DNA of 64,000 bases from a bacterium (GTDB lineage Bacteria > Zixibacteria > MSB-5A5 > GN15 > FEB-12): contig JAHLKV010000001.1 in the NCBI GenBank assembly GCA_020444475.1, positions 310,001-374,000 of the forward strand, given 5' to 3'. How positions within the stretch are numbered: position 1 is the first letter of the stretch; each line of letters opens with the position of its first letter. This document shows positions 34,220 to 44,546 of the stretch, piece by piece. A program made the position numbers and the translations under genes. Under the pieces are notes generated by a model. The model was not told the DNA's origin, did not search any database, and worked only from the letters and a program-made list of their open reading frames with translations.

Positions 34220-36098
34220 AGCGCTCTCCCTTCACTCTGACGTCGCCGGCCCGCCTGGTGAACTGCAGCCGGTCGGTCTCTTCGAGAATCGGAATGACGA
34301 ATTTGCGGGTGAAGCCGAACCGCTCACGCAGCTCAGCGACAGTCAGTTCACCACGTGCAGTCAGGGCGTCGGCAATGAATGTCACAACCTCTTTCCACAC
34401 CTCACGAATGAACAGGAAGTCGGCTCCGCACTTGGCGGCCTCACCGGTATCGAGAATGTACTTGATGGCCTGCTGGTAGACCTTCCCTTTCGAGGTGAAG
34501 GTCGAGAGCGTCGGTGGGGCGTACGGTTCAGCCTCAAGCGCGGCAATGATCTCGTCGTGGGCCTGCTTTATGACGCCCTTGAGCGAAGCGGTGCGACCGG
34601 CCAGATTGTAGTATTCGCCGTCGCGGGTGATGATCTTCCTGTCCAGAAGATAGTCAACCAGCACCGTGACGGTCGGCCGCCCCAGCGGGAGCAGCGAGTG
34701 AAGCTCTTCGACCAGCAATCCCTTCACGTGGGACTGCCTCTGCAAATGCTTCTCCAGACTTCTGCGACATTGCTCGGCGACTGCTTCGAGGGTCTGTTTG
34801 AGATAGTAGTGATCATTGAACCGGTCGGCCGCGCCCTCCTTGATGACACTTCGCATCCCGTCTTCGATTTGTGCTGCGGAATAGTCGGCACTGTCGAGGA
34901 ATCCCCGTACCGGCGCCAGCACAAGCTTCTCGAGTTCCGAGACAACCAACGACTGAAGATCGCCGACCGCCCGGTGCGATAAATAGGCGAGTCTCGGCAG
35001 ATCACGTCGGCGGGGAAACCGCGCAAGATGGTCGATCAGCCGCCCCCCACCGAGCGTCACCATCGGCGTAGGGAGGCGCAGGATGCACGAGTCACCAACC
35101 AGTCCGTACACGGGATCATCGGGCAACACAAACACCAGCCCGGATTGTCCGGGCTTGAGGGCATCGGTATCGAACATCCGAACCTCGGCCTCACTCTCCG
35201 TGGTCCCGAGCAGCAGGACCACCCGACGACCGTCGTCGAGCGGCACCGGTGCTTCCTTCAGCAACTCCGCCGCTACGACCAGCACGGGGTGGTCGGAGAA
35301 ATACGACAAGTCGGTGCGATCGGTGACGCAGCCACCTCGAACGAGGTCCTCTTTTTCGACACCAGTGAACGAAACGGCCGTACGGTGGCCCGGATCGACC
35401 GTCTGGAGGTCGTGATTCTGTGACTGCAGCGTCCGCACCCGGCCGGTCTTCCGCGACGGCCACACGGCGACCGTCTGGCCAACCGAAAGAGAGCCGCCCC
35501 GCAGCGTGCCGGTGACGACACCGCCGATACCGGGGCGCACGAATGACCGGTCGATATACAACCGCGCCTTTCCGATTCCCTTGCGCGCTTCGACATCGCG
35601 CGTAAGGTGCTGCAGGTGTTCCTGCAGTCGCTCGAATCCTGCGCCGGTAGACGCGGACACGCGGACGATGGGCGCATCGGACAGGAAGGAGCCATCCGTC
35701 TTCTCAGCGATTTCTGCTTCGAGCAGGTCGAGCCAGTCCTTTTCAACCAGATCACACTTGTTGATGACGACCAGCCCGTGCTTGACGCCGAGGAGCCGTA
35801 CGATCTGGAAGTGCTCCTGTGTCTGGGGCATCCAACCATCGTCGGCGGCGATAACGAGCATCACGGCATCGATCCCACCCGCGCCGGCGATCATGTTCTT
35901 GACGAATCGCTCGTGCCCCGGAACATCAACGAACGCCACGGCGTCGTTGTCCGGTGTGTTATAGAAGGCAAAGCCGAGGTCAATCGTCATGCCTCGCGCT
36001 TTCTCTTCGGGGAGGCGGTCGGGATCGGACCCGGTCAACCGTCGCACGATTGACGACTTCCCGTGATCGATATGGCCGGCTGTACCTATGACAATCAT
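34194..36098 (-). CDS. selB: Selenocysteine-specific elongation factor SelB
   Basis: Delivers Sec-tRNASec to UGA codons by binding the SECIS hairpin and GTP. 634 residues: GTPase domain [17 protein letters not shown] (about 5-21), [15 protein letters not shown] and NKCDL; EF-Tu-like beta domains; then winged-helix repeats in the C-terminal 250 residues, the RNA-binding part. It follows selA by 17 bases and, with tRNA-Sec 12 kb away, forms the decoding machinery. SelD (selenophosphate synthetase) is not in the window. Confidence 0.95.
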   Translation of the reverse strand: MIVIGTAGHIDHGKSSIVRRLTGSDPDRLPEEKARGMTIDLGFAFYNTPDNDAVAFVDVPGHERFVKNMIAGAGGIDAVMLVIAADDGWMPQTQEHFQIVRLLGVKHGLVVINKCDLVEKDWLDLLEAEIAEKTDGSFLSDAPIVRVSASTGAGFERLQEHLQHLTRDVEARKGIGKARLYIDRSFVRPGIGGVVTGTLRGGSLSVGQTVAVWPSRKTGRVRTLQSQNHDLQTVDPGHRTAVSFTGVEKEDLVRGGCVTDRTDLSYFSDHPVLVVAAELLKEAPVPLDDGRRVVLLLGTTESEAEVRMFDTDALKPGQSGLVFVLPDDPVYGLVGDSCILRLPTPMVTLGGGRLIDHLARFPRRRDLPRLAYLSHRAVGDLQSLVVSELEKLVLAPVRGFLDSADYSAAQIEDGMRSVIKEGAADRFNDHYYLKQTLEAVAEQCRRSLEKHLQRQSHVKGLLVEELHSLLPLGRPTVTVLVDYLLDRKIITRDGEYYNLAGRTASLKGVIKQAHDEIIAALEAEPYAPPTLSTFTSKGKVYQQAIKYILDTGEAAKCGADFLFIREVWKEVVTFIADALTARGELTVAELRERFGFTRKFVIPILEETDRLQFTRRAGDVRVKGERFENAIADL

Positions 36099-36114
36099 GT
36101 GCGGGTGCTGTTGC

Positions 36115-37491
36115 CTACGTGATGACCGATCGAATAGCTTCGGTCACGATCTCCAGATCCGACTCCTCGACCGCTTTCAGGTCGAGCAGGAACCGGTCAT
36201 TCTCGATTCGACCGATGATCGGTGGCGTGTATTCACGAAAACGTCTGAGCAGTTCGTTCGGTTTCTGATCGGTTGCGAACGTCACGGCGACCGACGGGAT
36301 TTCCGATTGCGGCAGGGCGCCGCCCCCGATATACACTCGTGTCGCCTCGATTGCGAGTCCCGATGGGTTGCCGAGCGCGGCGAGGATGCTCTTACCACGT
36401 TTGTAGAGCGCTGCCTCCGGTATCGAGAGAATACGCCAGAGTGCGATGTCTTCAGTGTGGGTACTGTTCAGGTAGATGGTGAGCATCTTCTCCATGATTG
36501 AGAAAGTGATTTTATCGACGCGCATTGTGCGGAAGATAGGGTTCTTTCTGATCTTGTTGATCAGATCGGCCCGTCCCACCAGAAGCCCGGCCTGCGAACC
36601 GCCAAGCATCTTGTCTCCTGAGAAACTGGTCAGATCGGCGCCGGCCGCGACCGACTGCTGCACGGTCGGCTCGGCATAGCCGAGCAACTCACGGGTATTG
36701 ATGAAGACGCCACTGCCGAGATCGTTGAAGACCGGTATGTTGTGCTTCTTCCCCAGTTCGACCAGGTCTTTGAGCGGCACTTCTTCGGTGAAGCCTGCCT
36801 GCACGAAATTGCTCTTGTGGACCTTGAGTATCAAACCGGTGTTGTCGTCGATAGCCTCTTCGTAGTCGGCGATAGTGGTGATATTGGTGCTTCCGACTTC
36901 ACGCAGTTTCCCACCGGACTTGCGCAGGATGTCGGGGATCCGGAATCCTCCGCCGATCTGCACCAGCTCACCGCGGGAGATGATCACCCCCCTGCGATTG
37001 GCCAGGGTGTTGAGGGCAAGGAAGAGTCCGGCGGCACAGTTGTTGACGACCGTACCTGCTTCGGCGCCGGAGAGCAACGCGAGGTAGCTCTCGCAGGCCA
37101 CACCGCGTTTGCCCCGCACGCCTCTGGCGAGTTCGAACTCGATGTTCCCGTAGCCGGTGACGGTCTTCTTGATGGCGTCGAAGATCGTATCGGATAGCGG
37201 CGCGCGTCCGAGATTGGTGTGAACCACGATTCCCGTAGCGTTGATGACCTTGCTGATCTCCAGTTGTGCGGCGGCCATGATTCGTCTCGCGATGAGCTTC
37301 TCGATCGAGGATACAGTCACGGCCTTGCCGTCCTGACGGAACTTCTCCTTGCCTTCCGCGACTACGTCGCGAACGATCTGGACGGCAGTCGGCCGCGGAA
37401 CGAGCGTGACAGCATCGGCCAGCGCCTTCGACTGCGCCAGTTCTTCGACCGACGGGAAGTCCCTTAGAGTTGTGATGGCTTTTCCGGCCAT
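36115..37491 (-). CDS. selA: L-seryl-tRNA(Sec) selenium transferase
   Basis: PLP enzyme that converts Ser-tRNASec to Sec-tRNASec. 458 residues, with the N-terminal tRNA-binding region, VVHTNLGRAPLSD near 88-100, and the PLP lysine in SGDKMLGGSQAGLLVG (Lys about 293). Start ATG has AGGAG 3 bases upstream, within the last 28 bases of the M28 peptidase gene. Confidence 0.95.
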   Translation of the reverse strand: MAGKAITTLRDFPSVEELAQSKALADAVTLVPRPTAVQIVRDVVAEGKEKFRQDGKAVTVSSIEKLIARRIMAAAQLEISKVINATGIVVHTNLGRAPLSDTIFDAIKKTVTGYGNIEFELARGVRGKRGVACESYLALLSGAEAGTVVNNCAAGLFLALNTLANRRGVIISRGELVQIGGGFRIPDILRKSGGKLREVGSTNITTIADYEEAIDDNTGLILKVHKSNFVQAGFTEEVPLKDLVELGKKHNIPVFNDLGSGVFINTRELLGYAEPTVQQSVAAGADLTSFSGDKMLGGSQAGLLVGRADLINKIRKNPIFRTMRVDKITFSIMEKMLTIYLNSTHTEDIALWRILSIPEAALYKRGKSILAALGNPSGLAIEATRVYIGGGALPQSEIPSVAVTFATDQKPNELLRRFREYTPPIIGRIENDRFLLDLKAVEESDLEIVTEAIRSVIT

Positions 37492-38399
37492 AGGCTCCTG
37501 TTATAGATAATGCGCGCGAGCACCGCGCCGACATTGGCGAGCGCCTCCGGTGAGCATTTGTCCGGCGTATCGTTCTCGGTATGCCAGTATGGGTAGTCAA
37601 AATCGATAAGCAACACGGTCGGCACGCCGGCGGTCGAAAGCGGCAGGTGATCGTCGATCACGCGGTACTTCGTCATATCAATGAAGGTCGTTCTGCCGAG
37701 CGCGACAGCCTCTCTCCAGATCATGTCGTTGAGCGGTTTGTAGAACTGCTCCGAGTACATCTCGCGATATATTTGCTGGTCGGCATCGCCGATCATGTCG
37801 ACGACGATCCCGAATTTGTACTTGCCTCTGATTCCCTGTCGCGCGAAGTGTTTCGAGCCGAGTAGATAGTAGTCTATATCCCTCGGCTTCCCCCAGTCTT
37901 CGCCGTCGAACAGGACAAGGTCGATATTGACGCCGGGCGCCTGCTGTGCGACGAGCGCCGCCAGTTCCATCAAGACCGCCACACCGGAAGCGCCGTCGTT
38001 AGCACCGTCGATCGGCTCGTCGATCCTGGTCGAGTCCGAGTGGAAGTCGGTCCTCGGTCGGGAGTCCCAGTGGGCCCCGAGCAGAATCGGCGGAGCATCC
38101 TCGTCGCCCGAGCGATGACGAGCGATGACGTTTACCAGGGGGACATCGGCGCGGGAATACGGATCATAGAAGTGGAACGACTGAGAGTCGACCGCCAGCC
38201 CGAGAGAATCGAAAAAGTGATAGTAGTAGCTTCGGCACTGACGCCAGGCTTCGGTGCCCGGCATGCGGGGCCCGAACGAGACCTGCTTTTTCAGGTATTC
38301 ATAGGCTCGGTTACCGTCGAACTCCGGCGGCTCAGTGGGCGCGGAAGTGCAACTACCGAGAGCGAAAAGGAGGCTGAGAAACGCGGTTCGGAAGGTCAT
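37464..38399 (-). CDS. M28-family zinc peptidase lipoprotein (glutaminyl cyclase-like)
   Basis: 311 residues from ATG at 38399, preferred because it begins a lipoprotein signal (MTFRTAFLSLLFALGSC, lipidated Cys17); ten extra codons upstream are open. Zinc ligands and catalytic residues of the M28/glutaminyl-cyclase fold are present: GAHWDSRP (His, Asp), DGANDGASG (Asp), DGEDWG (Glu), DMIGDADQ and YWHTENDT (His). Overlaps selA by 28 bases. Probably an aminopeptidase or an N-terminal glutaminyl cyclase in the periplasm; the DGED/HTE pattern favours the cyclase-like branch. Confidence 0.85.
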   Translation of the reverse strand: MTFRTAFLSLLFALGSCTSAPTEPPEFDGNRAYEYLKKQVSFGPRMPGTEAWRQCRSYYYHFFDSLGLAVDSQSFHFYDPYSRADVPLVNVIARHRSGDEDAPPILLGAHWDSRPRTDFHSDSTRIDEPIDGANDGASGVAVLMELAALVAQQAPGVNIDLVLFDGEDWGKPRDIDYYLLGSKHFARQGIRGKYKFGIVVDMIGDADQQIYREMYSEQFYKPLNDMIWREAVALGRTTFIDMTKYRVIDDHLPLSTAGVPTVLLIDFDYPYWHTENDTPDKCSPEALANVGAVLARIIYNRSLWPEKPSQL

Positions 38400-38443
38400 G
38401 CGGGTAATGTTGATCGGCGAGGGCGGCAAGTCAACCCAAAAGA

Positions 38444-41400
38444 TCAGAAGCGGATTTCCGCCCAGATTTGCAGCTCGCGGACATGGCTTTTCTTGCTCAG
38501 CTTGGAGTCATTGGTGTCCTGCCACTTTGCGGAGACGCCGCCCTTGATCTGCTGTGAGAAGGCGTACGAAATGTTGGGGGCGATTGTCAGGTCGGACTTG
38601 TCGGCGGTGATGACGAACGGCCGGCCGTCCTGGGAGTTCTTGGTGAGCTCTTTGTTGAAGCGGACATTCAGGTCAATCGACACCGTCGAGTTGAACTTCA
38701 TCTTCCCGAACAGCGGGATAGCGATCCCCCCGGGCGCGGAGAAGGAGTAGCGCGATGAAAACGCGATCGAACTGCGATCCGACGTCGATTCGTTGTCGAG
38801 CTCGCCGTTCTGACGATTGTAGCGTTCCGACTCCACCTCGGTCACCGTATAGGAGCCGGAGAGCGACAGCGTGCGGAAGAGTCGGAAGTTGACCGAGAGG
38901 AGCGGCGAGAAACTGGTAGTGACCGACTTGTCGAGCAGGAAGTCGCCGTCGAGGTCCTGCGTCTCCTTCGTGTCGCGCGAGAAACCGGTGCGTGGCTGGA
39001 AAACCGTAATGAATTTGTTAATCAGTCCCTTGATAAGCGGGAAGCTGGAGAACGTCGAGATTCGGACCTGAAGGTCGGGCCATTTGATCGAACGATTCTC
39101 ATAGCGGGTACCGGTCTTCACCAGATCGCGCGTCACACCAACCGCATAGCGAACATCGGTATCGATGCCGCCAAACAACTTGAAACCGGACGACAGGTCA
39201 TAGTTCTCTCCCTCACTCGAGAACGGGGTGCGGGTCTCAGTGATGCGATCGACGTCGGTCGTCTCATCGATACCGAACCGGAATCCGAGCGAGGGTCGGT
39301 TGAGCAGACCCGGCAGCGAATTGTTGTAGGACTGCCCGTACTTGTATGAAATCGGCTCGATCCATCCGGTCAGGAATCGAAGGACAGCGAGTGGCGGATC
39401 GTAGAAGGGGCGATCGACGGAAGAGCTGGTGCGTCCCCGGGGCCGGCTGCTGCCGCCACCGCCGCTTCCGATACTGAACAACTCAAGGTGTTTGAACTGA
39501 CCTCCCACGCTCCAGTTGCGCGACATGTCGGCCTTGCGCGACTCGTTCGAACGCTCCCAGGAATCCCGGTAGCTCGACGTGTAGTTCCATTTGTTGCTGA
39601 GGAAACCGATCAGTTTCGGGTCGTAGTCGGCCGAGAAACTCTGACTGTAGTTGGTCTCGAGGCCGAGTTTGAAATCCTTCGGGTTAGTCGTGATATTGAT
39701 CAGGTCGGGATCGGCCAGGTCGCGTTTGGTATTGTATCTCAACGTGGTGCGGAGGTTTTCGAACACCTGGTAGGTCAGATCCATGCTGCCGTCAAACGTC
39801 TTGGACAGAGATGAAACGCGACGGAAATCGGAATCCTCGGAAATGGACAGGTTGCGACTGAGCGACCCGTTCCACCGCCAGGTCGACGGATATATCCCCA
39901 GTCGGCTGTTGGAGGCTTTCTTCGCGATCGGGATGTACTTCGTCCAGAAGAAAATGGGGATAGTCGGCATCTCCGTGATCCCGGCGTTGTAGCTTCCCTG
40001 AACGTTGATATTCTCGCCAAGATAGAACGGTCGGTTGACCGAGGCCTGCCTCGAACGCTGGTAGGAGAAACTCAGTGACTGCCGGTTGAGCAAAACCGTA
40101 AAAAGCGGATTGCGGCTCTTTTTGTTGAACTGCTCGGATATTCTGAACGAACGGGAATCCGAGGTAGACCGTTCTTCGACTCGGAGTTCTTCGGGAAGTA
40201 CGATATCGGAGTTGTTTCTCAGCAGCGGTGTCAGGGTCGTCTTATTGTAGCTGAAACTGACCGGCAGGCGGGCGCCCCACGAGCGTGGGAAGAACTTGTC
40301 GAGGTTGAGCGTGCTGCTCCAGACGATGTTGTTTTCGGTCTGGCCACTGCCGAGGTTGTTCGAAGAACCGCCGCGCGTAGCCGCGGAGATACCGCGGAAG
40401 TAGGGATCTTTCGTCAGGTAGGAGAAACTGTAGGTAAATAGGTCCGCGGCGTTTCCGGCGACCGAGACGCGGGCAGCGGTACCGACATCGCGGCGCACTG
40501 ATGTTACGCGAAGTTCGTCCACCCATACGTCACCCGTCACTGCCGACAGCGAATCCTGCGACGTGTTGGTCACACCCAGTGCGAAATATTTGACCTGATT
40601 GATATTGGGAGTGCCCTTGACACGGTATTCATCGCGGGTTATATCCACCTTCTCGCCGCTCTCCAGATTACGGAGGGCTTCGTCTTTGAGCCCGGTGATA
40701 TCCTGGAAGTTGATATTGACGAAGTTGCGCTCGTCCCAGCGGGGATACAGGGGCGCGGTCGTGTGCCACTCGTAGAAGTTGACGGAGTCGGTGCCGAGAC
40801 GGATGAAGAAGCTGACCGAGTCGTAGTCGATGTTGGTCAGCGAGTCGCCCCACACGTACATCTTCATCTCTTCGTACCCGGAGTACGCCTCGGATTGAAT
40901 GAGCACCCGGCTGGCGATCGCCGTGTCGCCCGGCCGGAGGTTCTCGTAGCTCAGGGCCAGGCCGCGCTGCGCCTCTTCGACACCGTCGGTCGGATCCTCA
41001 TACGCCTCGACGTTCGGCGGCGGCGTGAACGTACCGTCATCGGTGGAGACCGAGGCGACCACGAACCGCACGTCGTCGTCGACCGGCGCCCCGGCCCGAT
41101 GAATCAGCGTGTCCTGCCAGTTGGACTGGACGAAATACCAGTCGGCAATCTCGAGCGTGTCTTCTTCAGTGTCGATCTCGTCGGACTCGAACCAGACCCT
41201 GATGTGCTGAATCTTATCCCACGTCGGATTGCCGCCTTCGTCGACGATCGTGTCGAGGGCGAGACTGTCCCGGATCGGGATACGATAGGTGGCCCAGCCG
41301 TTTCTTTCCGAGCCCTCTACCTTGAAGGAGTCCGCATAGTTGTCGAGATCGATGACGAACGAGAAATAGGAATTGGTTTGGCTGAAGCTGCCGGTGAGTT

Positions 41401-44400
41401 TCTCTTCATCCGGCAGGCCCTGGGTGGTGGCGTCACGGCGGTTGCCCTCGGTCCCATTGAGAAACTCATAGTACAACGGGTCATTCGGGTCCTCCATTCT
41501 CGCCTGAAAGTCCGCACTGTTGCAGATATTCGACGGGAAGGGACACTTGCCTTCATTGCGGAAGTACCAGTTGTCGCCATTCGGATCCACGAGTGTATCG
41601 GCGCTGTAGCCCGGTTCCTGCTGGTCCGCCAGTCCGTCGAGTCCGACATCTTCTTCATCGCTCACCGTGCCCGACTGGTCACCGCCGCTGGAGACATCAT
41701 CTTCACCGAAAGCTTTGCCGTCACCGTTGACGTCCTCATTGATGAAGCCCATGTCGATATGGATCCGTCCGCCGGTGCCCCGGGCGCGCATCTCGAACAA
41801 CTGCGCGCGCTCGGCGTCGACGCGGCTGTCATACGCCCGCACGATGCCTGCCCAGGAGCGGACGAGGCTCGTATCTGAACCCAGAAATGTCGTATCGACG
41901 ATGACGGTTTCTGAATCGACAACCGTGGTGTCGAATTGATAGTTGTTCGTGATCTCCAGGTTGTTGGGGCGGTAGATCAGGCGAAGCGTCTTGACTTCTC
42001 CTTCACCCTGACGAACCTCGCCGACATACACATCCTCGCGAAGCGGCAGGTAGTACGGCAGGTGCCAGAGCATCTTGCCCCGCTGCCAGTCACCGACGAG
42101 CTGCAGCGGTCGCGACGCTTTCGACCAGTTGGTGCGGCTCATCCCTAAACCGAGCTGATCCAGAGCGGACTCGAAGTCGTCGACGTATGCTTCATCGTCA
42201 ACGTTTGGATTCGGGTAGGACTGGGCAATCTCGGCCGACACCGACATAACCGACTGCTGATCAGTTTGAATACCCGGCAGCGCATCGACCGCCTTCGTCA
42301 TGAACCCCGGATATATCTTGAAGTCCATGTCGAAATCCAGCACCATCATCTTGGCGGTTTCCTGGCCGACGCGCGGCTTGCGATCCTGCGCCTTGTCCGA
42401 CTTGTACAGCCAGGTCGTTCCGAAACGAAGGTCCTTGCTCCACTCGTACTCCGCCCGAACGCCAAACAGCGTCTTTTTCTGGAGGGTGAGGAACGGAGCG
42501 TATTCATAGTCGATCGAGACCTGCGCATTCGGATCGATCGCTTCCTCATCGATGAGCGTAATAGAGCCAAACGAGTAGTCGATGTTATAATCGACGCCGC
42601 GCTGGAGCTGTCGGCCGTTCACCTTGACGACATCGGAGCCTTCGATGATATTCACGCGATTGAGACGAATGATCGAACTGCGCGACTTGGAGACGTACTG
42701 TATATAGTACTTGCTCGCCTTGGTCTGCTGCGACGAGGATGTGTAGTAGTAAAGCGAGGAATCGGTTTCGCGGAGCGGCGCGGTTGATCCTGCCAGGTTG
42801 TCAAATGTCGTATCGGAAAAAAACGGCGTTCGCGATGGGAAGATGAGCAGGCCCCAGTCCGACCGGAACACTTCCTGGCGTTCGTCCACCTTGTTATCGG
42901 GTCGGTTCTGCCCTGTTCGGGTGAACTGGTCAAGACCGAGAATCTCGAGATAGTATCCTTCAGACGCCTCGGCGTCGTCCTTCTGATACTCGAAACTGGT
43001 GGATTGCCCTTCCTGTCCGGCGGTACCCTTGAATACTTTGATATCGATGTCGTCAACCGAAACCCCTTTCGGGATATCGTAGGCGTTTCGCCACATGAGA
43101 TCCCACGCCGGATGCGAAGGTCCATACTGACCGTCGGAACCACCTCGCAGTACTCGCAGCTGGAGGGTGTCGCTCGTGATACTGCCGTATTGCGTAGTCG
43201 ATTCGACCGGCCCCCCGGCGGAGCTTCGGTGCTCTACTTCGAAGTAGATAGCGATTGCTCTGTTATCGTAGCGTCGGTTGTTGAAGACTACATAGTGCAG
43301 GTTGCGTTCCTGATCGTCGACCCAGATATACTGGTCTTCCTCCACCTGATACATTTTCTGGATCTCGGTGTAGTTGGATTCGAAGTTGGGGTCGCGCGGA
43401 TCGATCATCAGCTGACCATACCGGAAGTCGGCCTCGGTGGCGCTTTTCTCCTCCTCGTAGACATACAACTTTGTCACTTTGTCGAACCTGCCAAGCTCGC
43501 CGGAATACGCTACGTCGAAGATGCGGTTGGTCTCGTACTGGTAGTCGCGAATGTACTCGGCGTTGGCTTCGCCGGCAGCGTCGACCGAGGCTTTCTCCGA
43601 GGAGCCCTTCTCCTGCGACGCGATTGCGGTCAGGGTCAGGTTGCCGACCTGCGCTTCAGCCTTGATACCAAACAGCCCCTGAATGCGCGAGGAATAGCCC
43701 ACGAATCGGGTGTTGGGCAGACTCAGGTTGGTGTTGCCGGCCTCAATGCTCTTGAGGATATCGTCATCGTCGCCCTTGTATCGAATCTGGAGGCGGTTGG
43801 AGAGCGGGATATCGGTCTGGTTGTCCTGGGAGACCGAGACGGTAATCTTCGAACCGATCGTACCGGTGATGTCAAACCGGGAGATCTGTTCCATATTGAG
43901 CGAGGGGAACTTGCTCTGGCGGAAGAGATCGGATTCGGCGCCGTCGGTCCAGGTCGATCTCCCCGAGAAGGTGATACGCCGGTAGCCGGTGATCTTGAGA
44001 TTGGCCCCACCTTCGCCGAAGATCTTGTCGAAGCGGCGTGGAAGCTGGCTGAATCCGATATTGAGTCCTTCGCGGCGATCTCCCCTCTGGGCGGCGCTGA
44101 GTGACTTACTGAATGATTCCTGGAACTTATCCCGCTCCATTTTCCGGGCGCGGTAGTGGTAGTATTCGGTCGCCCCGACCGTTACGGGAACAAGGTCGAG
44201 GTCGTTGGTGATCTGGGTATTGAAGGTGATGGTGTTATCGGCAAAACTGCCACGGATAACGCGCGGTTCGAATATCAGTCGGCGGGAGATCGGCGGATAG
44301 CTTTGCGGCTGCATGGCGGCCGAGAAAGAATAGTCGGGCGGCTCGAACCGGGAGACCAGACTGGTGGAGTCAGCCAGGGTCGCCTGGAAGCCGATCTGGG

Positions 44401-44482
44401 CATACGCCTGCGAGCCCGTCACCAGAGCGGTGAGTGCTGCAATCGAAAGAACTACGAGTAATAAACCGCGCAAAAGCAACAA
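38444..44482 (-). CDS. sprA: SprA-family cell-surface protein (type IX secretion translocon-like)
   Basis: 2012-residue outer-membrane protein, the largest gene here. N-terminal signal peptide (about 1-29, LVVLSIAALTALVTGSQAYA). The body contains SprA-type segments (ISRFDITGTIGSKITVSVSQDNQ, RLQIRYKGDDDDILKSIEAGN, PNARFVGYSSRIQGLFGIK-like), repeated acidic beta-rich modules, then barrel-like strands to the C-terminus (VSAKWQDTNDSKLSKKSHVRELQIWAEIRF ending aromatic). SprA is the 36-strand outer-membrane pore of the type IX secretion/gliding machinery of Bacteroidetes, typically about 2400 residues, so this is a shorter homolog. The start TTG at 44482 is uncertain. No other T9SS component is in view. 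Confidence 0.85.
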   Translation of the reverse strand: MLLLRGLLLVVLSIAALTALVTGSQAYAQIGFQATLADSTSLVSRFEPPDYSFSAAMQPQSYPPISRRLIFEPRVIRGSFADNTITFNTQITNDLDLVPVTVGATEYYHYRARKMERDKFQESFSKSLSAAQRGDRREGLNIGFSQLPRRFDKIFGEGGANLKITGYRRITFSGRSTWTDGAESDLFRQSKFPSLNMEQISRFDITGTIGSKITVSVSQDNQTDIPLSNRLQIRYKGDDDDILKSIEAGNTNLSLPNTRFVGYSSRIQGLFGIKAEAQVGNLTLTAIASQEKGSSEKASVDAAGEANAEYIRDYQYETNRIFDVAYSGELGRFDKVTKLYVYEEEKSATEADFRYGQLMIDPRDPNFESNYTEIQKMYQVEEDQYIWVDDQERNLHYVVFNNRRYDNRAIAIYFEVEHRSSAGGPVESTTQYGSITSDTLQLRVLRGGSDGQYGPSHPAWDLMWRNAYDIPKGVSVDDIDIKVFKGTAGQEGQSTSFEYQKDDAEASEGYYLEILGLDQFTRTGQNRPDNKVDERQEVFRSDWGLLIFPSRTPFFSDTTFDNLAGSTAPLRETDSSLYYYTSSSQQTKASKYYIQYVSKSRSSIIRLNRVNIIEGSDVVKVNGRQLQRGVDYNIDYSFGSITLIDEEAIDPNAQVSIDYEYAPFLTLQKKTLFGVRAEYEWSKDLRFGTTWLYKSDKAQDRKPRVGQETAKMMVLDFDMDFKIYPGFMTKAVDALPGIQTDQQSVMSVSAEIAQSYPNPNVDDEAYVDDFESALDQLGLGMSRTNWSKASRPLQLVGDWQRGKMLWHLPYYLPLREDVYVGEVRQGEGEVKTLRLIYRPNNLEITNNYQFDTTVVDSETVIVDTTFLGSDTSLVRSWAGIVRAYDSRVDAERAQLFEMRARGTGGRIHIDMGFINEDVNGDGKAFGEDDVSSGGDQSGTVSDEEDVGLDGLADQQEPGYSADTLVDPNGDNWYFRNEGKCPFPSNICNSADFQARMEDPNDPLYYEFLNGTEGNRRDATTQGLPDEEKLTGSFSQTNSYFSFVIDLDNYADSFKVEGSERNGWATYRIPIRDSLALDTIVDEGGNPTWDKIQHIRVWFESDEIDTEEDTLEIADWYFVQSNWQDTLIHRAGAPVDDDVRFVVASVSTDDGTFTPPPNVEAYEDPTDGVEEAQRGLALSYENLRPGDTAIASRVLIQSEAYSGYEEMKMYVWGDSLTNIDYDSVSFFIRLGTDSVNFYEWHTTAPLYPRWDERNFVNINFQDITGLKDEALRNLESGEKVDITRDEYRVKGTPNINQVKYFALGVTNTSQDSLSAVTGDVWVDELRVTSVRRDVGTAARVSVAGNAADLFTYSFSYLTKDPYFRGISAATRGGSSNNLGSGQTENNIVWSSTLNLDKFFPRSWGARLPVSFSYNKTTLTPLLRNNSDIVLPEELRVEERSTSDSRSFRISEQFNKKSRNPLFTVLLNRQSLSFSYQRSRQASVNRPFYLGENINVQGSYNAGITEMPTIPIFFWTKYIPIAKKASNSRLGIYPSTWRWNGSLSRNLSISEDSDFRRVSSLSKTFDGSMDLTYQVFENLRTTLRYNTKRDLADPDLINITTNPKDFKLGLETNYSQSFSADYDPKLIGFLSNKWNYTSSYRDSWERSNESRKADMSRNWSVGGQFKHLELFSIGSGGGGSSRPRGRTSSSVDRPFYDPPLAVLRFLTGWIEPISYKYGQSYNNSLPGLLNRPSLGFRFGIDETTDVDRITETRTPFSSEGENYDLSSGFKLFGGIDTDVRYAVGVTRDLVKTGTRYENRSIKWPDLQVRISTFSSFPLIKGLINKFITVFQPRTGFSRDTKETQDLDGDFLLDKSVTTSFSPLLSVNFRLFRTLSLSGSYTVTEVESERYNRQNGELDNESTSDRSSIAFSSRYSFSAPGGIAIPLFGKMKFNSTVSIDLNVRFNKELTKNSQDGRPFVITADKSDLTIAPNISYAFSQQIKGGVSAKWQDTNDSKLSKKSHVRELQIWAEIRF

Positions 44483-44546
44483 CTCAGCAAGAACGTGAAC
44501 GCGTTACATCGTTAGCTACAGCTCGATAGCATTCCTCCGGCTTCGG

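Noticed and set aside
36115..38399. M28 peptidase as a selenoprotein
   Set aside because: Its frame has no internal TGA and the catalytic residues are the ordinary His/Asp/Glu set.
40763..41878. Long plus-strand open frame opposite sprA
   Set aside because: Shadow of the SprA coding sequence, without a ribosome site, signal or family resemblance.
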